Origin: CAZKXU01 sp964556665
Lineage (GTDB): Bacteria > Bdellovibrionota_C > UBA2361 > CAZKXU01
Length of the DNA stretch: 28,913 nt
Assembly: GCA_964556665.1 (NCBI GenBank)
Contig: CAZKXU010000040.1
Location: forward strand, 1-28,913
Direction: 5' to 3'
This document shows positions 23,639 through 28,913 of the stretch, one piece after another. Numbering within the stretch: the stretch's first letter is position 1; each line of letters starts with the position of its first letter. A program made the translations under genes and the position numbers. Below the pieces are notes generated by a model. The model made no database searches. It saw only the letters and a list, made by a program, of their open reading frames with translations, and had not been told where the DNA came from.

Positions 23639-25857
23639 AGCCCACCTTTCCAAATTTCATATGCTTGAGATAAGGCAAGCGAAGCTACCCCATTAATAGC
23701 CACCACATCGCCGCCCACCACACCGCTAAGACCTATATTGATCTTGGCGGATGCTGCTAGCTCTCTAATTTTGTTCTGGTGGGTAGAATCGCAAGACACT
23801 ATATAACGAGCCCCACTCTCTGCAAAAAGGAGGGAATCCTCTCTGCCTTTATATGATTCTACATTCAGTGAAGCTCCAATCGCACTATAGGTGCTAAAGC
23901 AGCACTCTGCCAACGCGATTGATAATCCACCACTAGAGATATCATGGCAAGACTTAATCATTCTCTGATCAATTAATGAACGGATAAAAGCAGCCGTTTC
24001 GATCTCTTTATCGTAAGCGAGTAACGGTAGAGCTCCTCTTTCTATTCCATAAATCTGTGATAGATACTCTGAGCCACCTAGATCCTTTTCGTTAGTATCA
24101 CCAAACACCAAAACTACGTCATCTTCCTTAACGAAATTGATAGCAACTGCCTTTGAGACATCGTCCAACAGTCCCACCACTGCCAACAATGGGGTCGGCA
24201 AAATAGCCTTCCCGTTATTTTCATTGTTCAAACTCACATTGCCACTTATAACAGGCACGTCAAAAGCTCGCGCTGCTTCTGATAAACCACGAATTGATTC
24301 TGCAATCTGCCACATCCCTTCCGGTTTAGTCGGATTGCCAAAATTCAAACAGTCAGAGATGCCGATCGGCCTAGCCCCTACTGCTGCCAAATTTCTAATA
24401 CCTTCGGCCAAAGAAAGAGCTGTCCCCTGATGCGGATCAATTGAACAATAGAGCACATTACAATCGAGCGTCATCGCCACGCCGCGCTCTGTAGCCTGCG
24501 GCGAACTTCCTTTAATACGCAAAAGTGCTGCATCTCCTCCAGGATGGACAACAGTATTAGAGCGAATCGTCGAATCGTACTGACGATAGACTGGGAAACG
24601 GGAGCTTAGGTTTATCGATCCTAACATCCTTAACCAAATACTGCCTAAGTCCGCCGGCACTTCTACAGAGAGTGCATCAAAACTATTTTTAGCATCAAAA
24701 TCATCCGGTTTCTTCTCTGGCCAACGATATTGCGGCACAGAGCTTGTAACTACATCGACCGACATGGAAGAGAACAATTTGCCATTCCAGTATAAGTCGG
24801 CATTCTTCCCTTCAATGACCTCTCCAATTTTAACTGCATCAAGCTCCCAGTGCTGAAACGCCTCAAATACCCTCTTCTCATGCTGCGGCTCGACAACGAC
24901 CAACATTCTCTCCTGACTTTCTGACAACATGATCTCATAAGGAGTCATCCCCTCTTCCCGTTGCGGCACCTTGTCGAGGTCAATTCTTATACCGGTACCA
25001 GCACGATCTGCCATCTCGTAGACAGAGCATGTAAGACCTGCTGCTCCCATATCCTGTATGCCTACTACAAGTTTTTGCTCCATGATCTGGAGACAAGCTT
25101 CCATTAAAAGCTTCTCATAGAACGGATCTCCTACTTGCACGGTAGGACGCTTACTCTCACTATCTTCAGCAAATTCCTCGCTGGACATAGTGGCGCCATG
25201 AATGCCATCACGACCAGTTTTTGAGCCAACATAAATCACTGAATTGCCTATTCCTGATGCACGGCCCCGAAATATATTCTTATGATCTACCAAGCCAAGG
25301 CAGAAAGCATTCACTAAGCAATTGCCGTTATAGGACTCATGAAAATAAAGCTCCCCGCCAACTGTCGGAATGCCCATACAGTTACCGTATGATCCGATCC
25401 CCTTTACTGCACGTGAGAGTAAGTACGGAGTTCTAGAATTTTCGGCAGCGCCAAATCTAAGCGCATTCATAAGGGCCAAGGGCCTAGCACCCATGGTGAA
25501 GATATCCCTCAGAATTCCACCTACCCCTGTTGCTGCTCCTTGAAACGGCTCTATGAAACTTGGATGGTTATGGCTCTCAACCTTAAATACAACAGCTTGC
25601 CCATATCCGATATCTACTACTCCTGCATTTTCACCAGGCCCCTGTAATACTGTTTTTCCAGATGTTGGAAGATTCTTCAGGTGGTATTTCGTACTCTTAT
25701 AGGAACAGTGCTCAGAATAAAGTGCGGAACATATCCCCAACTCAACCATATTTAAGTCACGTTGCAACAACGATACGATATTTTTAAACTCATTTTCTGT
25801 AAGTCCGTGGTCAAGCGCATCTTCAAGAGTGGCTAAGGAATCCCAATTTTTCTTCAT
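23623..25857 (-). CDS. purL: Phosphoribosylformylglycinamidine synthase, small PurL
   Basis: The 744-residue product is the ATP-dependent synthetase subunit that converts FGAR to FGAM in purine synthesis. Its length is that of the small bacterial PurL, which needs separate PurQ (glutaminase) and PurS; neither is encoded in this window. Landmarks are ALYSEHCSYKST (45-56), ESHNHPSFIEP with the catalytic His, GATGVGGILRDI and GDAALLRI. The order AIRS N-domain, C-domain, repeated, is as expected. GGAG lies 5 nt before the ATG and a good promoter precedes it. purF follows with a 16-nt overlap, a common purL-purF arrangement. Confidence 0.97.
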   Translation of the reverse strand: MKKNWDSLATLEDALDHGLTENEFKNIVSLLQRDLNMVELGICSALYSEHCSYKSTKYHLKNLPTSGKTVLQGPGENAGVVDIGYGQAVVFKVESHNHPSFIEPFQGAATGVGGILRDIFTMGARPLALMNALRFGAAENSRTPYLLSRAVKGIGSYGNCMGIPTVGGELYFHESYNGNCLVNAFCLGLVDHKNIFRGRASGIGNSVIYVGSKTGRDGIHGATMSSEEFAEDSESKRPTVQVGDPFYEKLLMEACLQIMEQKLVVGIQDMGAAGLTCSVYEMADRAGTGIRIDLDKVPQREEGMTPYEIMLSESQERMLVVVEPQHEKRVFEAFQHWELDAVKIGEVIEGKNADLYWNGKLFSSMSVDVVTSSVPQYRWPEKKPDDFDAKNSFDALSVEVPADLGSIWLRMLGSINLSSRFPVYRQYDSTIRSNTVVHPGGDAALLRIKGSSPQATERGVAMTLDCNVLYCSIDPHQGTALSLAEGIRNLAAVGARPIGISDCLNFGNPTKPEGMWQIAESIRGLSEAARAFDVPVISGNVSLNNENNGKAILPTPLLAVVGLLDDVSKAVAINFVKEDDVVLVFGDTNEKDLGGSEYLSQIYGIERGALPLLAYDKEIETAAFIRSLIDQRMIKSCHDISSGGLSIALAECCFSTYSAIGASLNVESYKGREDSLLFAESGARYIVSCDSTHQNKIRELAASAKINIGLSGVVGGDVVAINGVASLALSQAYEIWKGGLCKLL

Positions 25858-25890
25858 TTCAACTCCAAAATCATTCAGTCTAGAACGTCT

Positions 25891-25919
25891 ATTCTAAATA
25901 AATTCATAGTAAATATCAA
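25891..25919 (-). promoter_or_regulatory. Promoter of the purL-purF operon
   Basis: On the minus strand TTGATA (25919-25914), a 17-nt spacer and TAGAAT (25896-25891) form a good sigma-70-type promoter about 33 nt before the purL start. I see no purine riboswitch fold or PurR-like palindrome in the leader. Confidence 0.6.
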
Positions 25920-26153
25920 ATTTTAATAAGGAAAAGAATTACTTACTAAATACTCTCACTCGCTTCCTAAAACTGATCCGCTTGCCATATTTTTAACTTT
26001 AAGGATTACTACCTTTGGTGTAGAATAAAAGAATTAGCACAATTCCCATCGTTTTAGCTCGGATGGTTTTTCTTATAGCAGGTATTTGAGGGTTCTCGGG
26101 GGTTGCTTATATATTAAGCGTTGGGAGACTTTATTATTTTGGAGACCCCTTTA

Positions 26154-26372
26154 ATGAAACGAAGACTTGCAGGAAAAAAAGTTGCCGGAACTCAGATATT
26201 GCTTGATGAAGAGAATGATTATCTCTCAAGCTTTCCTTACTGTAAGATACCTTCCCTTTATTTCCGCAATACAATCGCAGCAAGCGAGATGAAAAAGAGG
26301 AAACTCCTTACTATTGAAACTGCTGATGGACGTGAAGTCATGGCACTGCGCGGCAGCTACTATGCTGACTAA
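26154..26372 (+). CDS. Small basic hypothetical protein
   Basis: The 72-residue product starts MKRRLAGKKVAG. I chose the ATG at 26154, with GGAG about 9 nt upstream, rather than a TTG at 26121. It is basic at the N terminus and ends in a short beta-like segment (LLTIETADGREVMALRGSYY). It has no membrane segment and no recognised family. It stands alone between the purL promoter and a long palindrome. The ribosome binding site and composition make it plausible but unproven. Confidence 0.5.
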   Translation: MKRRLAGKKVAGTQILLDEENDYLSSFPYCKIPSLYFRNTIAASEMKKRKLLTIETADGREVMALRGSYYAD

Positions 26373-26441
26373 TAGAGAGAATAAATAACATTGTTTGTCG
26401 AGAGCTCTCGGTATTGCCTGTGTATTTATTTCTGGTATTTG

Positions 26442-26606
26442 CTCATTAAGTGTGGGTATTCTCCTTATCCCAGTCCTCGTCTTTGTCCTTGTCTTTGTCC
26501 GAGTTCTTTGCCCTAGTCCTAGTATACGGGGCGTAGACTGTGACGAGGGTAAGGATTCCGGACAAAGACAAAGACTGGGACTAGGAGATTGCCCCCACTT
26601 AATGAG
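26442..26606. repeat. 165-bp imperfect palindrome with GTCTTTGTC repeats
   Basis: The arms begin ctcattaagtgtggg and end cccccacttaatgag, and continue inward through tctcctt.tcccagtc and gactgggactaggaga to tctttgtccg/cggacaaaga. The left arm has about 12 extra nt from a repeat of the unit gtctttgtc/cttgtc, so the arms differ in repeat number. A 77-codon frame across it is an artefact of the repeat. It lies in a gene-free stretch of 534 nt (26373-26906) whose remainder shows only the prkA promoter. Confidence 0.7.
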
Positions 26607-26842
26607 TAATTACTATTTCTGCACCTAATCTAACTAAATCTCTAACAAAATGTAGTTACAGTAAACGTTATAGCGTCTTCCACTTACAGTAATATTCTCA
26701 ATTCTGACTTCACTGGCATGCACAGTTAGCATCTTACTATTAATACCAGAACAGCTTTTGAGAACTTTTCTGAACACGACAAACACTGTACGTCATCATA
26801 CAAGTAAGCCGTAAGTGTATTTTTCTATTTACTGATTTCGGT

Positions 26843-26870
26843 TTGCACAGTTTGCATAAAAAAATATATT
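26843..26870 (+). promoter_or_regulatory. Promoter of prkA
   Basis: TTGCAC and TATATT are separated by 16 nt. The -10 box ends 36 nt before the prkA start, which has its own GAGG ribosome binding site. The heptamer gtttgca occurs twice, 9 nt apart, over the -35 region and may bind a regulator. Confidence 0.5.
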
Positions 26871-26906
26871 GTAAAGTAAGCAGACTTTAGATTTAAGCGA
26901 GGAATC

Positions 26907-28835
26907 ATGAGCGAAGATTTTCAGAAATTAATTCAGAACGATAGAGACAACAGAGTAAAGCAGATATGGAAAGGAACCATGCTGGAGTATTTAGAGCTGG
27001 TACGAAAAGATCCAAACATTCCTAAACTTGCTCACCGCCGCATGTTTGACATGATTGCAAACGAAGGAGTTACTGAATTAAACCTTGAGGAGAATCCTAA
27101 ATTAAAGCGCATATTCAAAGGTGAGAAAGTTAAGGTTTATAACTTTTTTGCCGGTGATTTTTACGGAATGGAGAAAACCATCAATCAGATCGTTAGGTAT
27201 TTCCATTCAGCATCGCTTAAAGGTGAAGAGAGTCGTCAGGTACTTTATTTAGTAGGCCCTGTAGGCTCTGGCAAAAGCTCCTTAGCGGAAAAACTTAAAC
27301 AGGGTCTAGAAAGGCAGCCGCCGTTTTACGGTGTTGATAACTGCCCAATGTATGAAGAGCCTCTCCATCTTATTCCACGCCATCTGCGCAAGGAATTCAG
27401 CAAGATGCTGGACATTGAGGTTGAAGGTGATCTCTGTCCTGTTTGTCGTTACAGACTAAAGGAGGAGTTCCAGGGTCGCTGGGAAGAGATGCCTATCAGA
27501 ACCATGGAGTTTAGTATCCGTGCAAAACGCGGAATCGGGGTAGTCCCTCCAGTTGATCCAAACAATCAGGATACAAGCGTACTCATAGGTGGCGAGGATA
27601 TCTCAAAGCTCGATCTTTATTCTGAAGGTGACCCACGAGTGCTCGATCTCTCAGGTGCACTTAACGTAGGCAACCGAGGCGTGGTAGAGTTTATTGAGGT
27701 ATTTAAAAACGAGACCGAGTATCTGCACGCCATGATTACCGCTACGCAGGAGAAGAGTATCCCTGCCCCTGGTCGTCACGGCATGATCTATGTTGATACC
27801 GTCATCGTTGCCCACTCGAACGAAGCTGAATGGAAAAAATTCAAGAGTGATCACACTAACGAAGCGATCTTGGATCGTATTGTAACCGTTAAGGTTCCGT
27901 ACAACTTACGTCTCTCGGAAGAGGTTAAGATCTATAAAAAGATCATCAGACAATCCCGCTTTACCGCAGACATCGCTCCGCACACAATCGAACTTGCTTC
28001 GATGTTCGCGATTCTATCCCGTCTTGAGCCAACCAATAAGTGCGATCTGATGACTAAACTTAAGCTCTATAACGGTGAAGAGGTAGTAGAGAAAGGTAAG
28101 ACTAAGAAGATCGATGTAGTGGAGCTGCGTGAGGAGGCGAAAAACGAGGGCATGACCGGTATCTCAACCCGCTTTATCATGAAGGCACTCGACAATGCGC
28201 TCTCTGATAACATCGATGCAAACTGCATCCATCCAATAAGTGTGCGCGAATCATTAGTGCATATGGTTAAGGAGTCAGATCTTCCGGATGACACACGTAA
28301 ACGTTATCTTGAGTTTCTACAAGACACTCTACATAAAGAATATCTTGAGATACTTGAACGTGAGATCACTAAGGCCTTTGTCTACTCCTACCAGGAGCAA
28401 GCAGAGAGCCTCTTCCAGAACTATCTTGATCATGCTGAAGCCTATGTAACAAAGAAACGTGTTAAAGATCGCAACACCTCTGAGGAGCTAGAGCCGGACG
28501 AAGCTTTCATGAAATCAATAGAGGAGCAGATCGCAATTATCGGCACAGCCTGTGATGGATTTAGACAGGAAGTCATTGCCTTCCTTTGGTCAGTAAGCCG
28601 TAAAGGTGAGCGCATATCGTACGAATCATACGAGCCGCTCAAGGAGGCGATCGAAAAGAAACTCATGGCTTCAGTGCGTGATGTATCACGAATTATTACA
28701 AAGGCTCGCACCCGTGACGAAGATCAGGGCAGCAAGTATGACCGCATGGTTGAGCAGCTTATTAAAAATGGCTACCCACCAAGCTGCGTTGATACAGTCT
28801 TGAAGTATGCGGCAAATAATTTGTGGAAGGATTAG
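26907..28835 (+). CDS. prkA: PrkA family serine protein kinase
   Basis: The 642-residue product is a PrkA/YeaG protein, close to the 640-odd residues usual for the family. The N-terminal AAA+ domain carries Walker A GPVGSGKS (117-124), and the C-terminal part is the PrkA kinase-like domain with the sequence YLEFLQDTLHKEYLEILE near residues 472-489. A CPVCRYRL motif at about 177-184 is typical of the family. PrkA proteins respond to nutrient stress, and in Proteobacteria the gene usually precedes yeaH (DUF444) and spoVR/ycgB; the window ends 78 nt after the stop, so this cannot be checked. GAGG lies a few nt before the ATG. Several Bacillus and E. coli studies support kinase activity, while later work suggests an ATP-dependent protease role. 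Confidence 0.95.
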   Translation: MSEDFQKLIQNDRDNRVKQIWKGTMLEYLELVRKDPNIPKLAHRRMFDMIANEGVTELNLEENPKLKRIFKGEKVKVYNFFAGDFYGMEKTINQIVRYFHSASLKGEESRQVLYLVGPVGSGKSSLAEKLKQGLERQPPFYGVDNCPMYEEPLHLIPRHLRKEFSKMLDIEVEGDLCPVCRYRLKEEFQGRWEEMPIRTMEFSIRAKRGIGVVPPVDPNNQDTSVLIGGEDISKLDLYSEGDPRVLDLSGALNVGNRGVVEFIEVFKNETEYLHAMITATQEKSIPAPGRHGMIYVDTVIVAHSNEAEWKKFKSDHTNEAILDRIVTVKVPYNLRLSEEVKIYKKIIRQSRFTADIAPHTIELASMFAILSRLEPTNKCDLMTKLKLYNGEEVVEKGKTKKIDVVELREEAKNEGMTGISTRFIMKALDNALSDNIDANCIHPISVRESLVHMVKESDLPDDTRKRYLEFLQDTLHKEYLEILEREITKAFVYSYQEQAESLFQNYLDHAEAYVTKKRVKDRNTSEELEPDEAFMKSIEEQIAIIGTACDGFRQEVIAFLWSVSRKGERISYESYEPLKEAIEKKLMASVRDVSRIITKARTRDEDQGSKYDRMVEQLIKNGYPPSCVDTVLKYAANNLWKD

Positions 28836-28864
28836 TACGCAGTAACATTAGTTCTTACCGACTT

Positions 28865-28913
28865 ACTGGGACCGCAGGCTTCCAGCCTGCAACGAAGTGC
28901 TAGCTAATTAGTA
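28865..28913. repeat. REP-like cruciform, copy 4, cut by the window end
   Basis: The left arm actgggaccgcagg... is present with inner hairpin GCAGGC-ttcca-GCCTGC. Compared with copy 1, both sides of the stem changed together (G to A and C to T), preserving pairing. The centre begins cgaagtgctagctaat, which resembles the reverse complement of the copy 1 centre, so this copy is in the opposite orientation. The right arm lies beyond the window. Confidence 0.88.

Noticed and set aside
25858..26120. Purine riboswitch upstream of purL
   Set aside because: The leader between the promoter and the start is only about 33 nt, too short for the known aptamer, and no matching motif was seen.
26395..26628. 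77-codon ORF with repeats of VLVFV type
   Set aside because: It is produced by the GTCTTTGTC repeat tract in the palindrome and reads through both arms.
1..28913. CRISPR array
   Set aside because: No regularly spaced direct repeats with unique spacers were seen; the repeats present are isolated palindromes.

Overview
The window looks like chromosomal DNA from a Gram-negative bacterium of moderate GC content. It carries housekeeping genes (asnS, purL, purF, dcd, a PrkA kinase), a PilP-type pilus assembly protein, an AMIN-domain secretin-type protein and a prepilin. This mix suggests a deltaproteobacterium-like, Bdellovibrio-like or candidate-phylum lineage with type IV pili, but the sequence alone does not fix the taxon.

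Layout. 1-520: tRNA-Tyr, a REP-like palindrome, a broken tRNA-Trp copy and an intact tRNA-Trp. 595-1572: a Y1/HUH (RAYT-like) transposase. 1809-4778 (minus): a 989-residue MutS-related protein whose single chain holds two MutS-type ATPase domains, the first with degenerate Walker motifs. 5104-5704 (minus): a GC-rich prepilin gene with a strong 3' hairpin. 5961-6330: a DUF4143-type ATPase pseudogene split by a 186-bp palindromic element. 6430-9388: an orphan receiver protein, a saccharopine-dehydrogenase-like enzyme and an intact AAA/DUF4143 ATPase with a palindrome across its promoter. 9580-10323: a protein of unknown function. 14170-10335 (minus): asnS-rocD, then ridA, a small gene and a gene faintly like CTP-dependent riboflavin kinase. 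14346-19798: tRNA-Pro, a PilP-domain protein, a two-helix membrane protein, an orphan VirD4/TraG-like ATPase and an AMIN-domain protein. 21108-19977 (minus): three small genes including a TPR protein. 21169-21608: nested palindromes and a REP. 21654-25857: dcd convergent with a purL-purF operon. 26154-28913: a small gene, another long palindrome, prkA and the start of a further REP.

Three themes stand out. (1) The single-chain tandem MutS-like protein is the best candidate for an undescribed system: it resembles a fused asymmetric MutS dimer and has no recognisable mismatch-binding domain. (2) Palindromes are abundant: four copies of one REP-like cruciform, with compensatory stem changes, in the same window as a RAYT-like transposase, plus three unrelated 155-190 bp imperfect palindromes, one of which sits in a pseudogene. 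(3) Several genes have a -10 box only 6-10 nt before the start codon and no Shine-Dalgarno sequence, suggesting leaderless mRNAs, while others (purL, purF, asnS, prkA, the prepilin) have clear ribosome binding sites.
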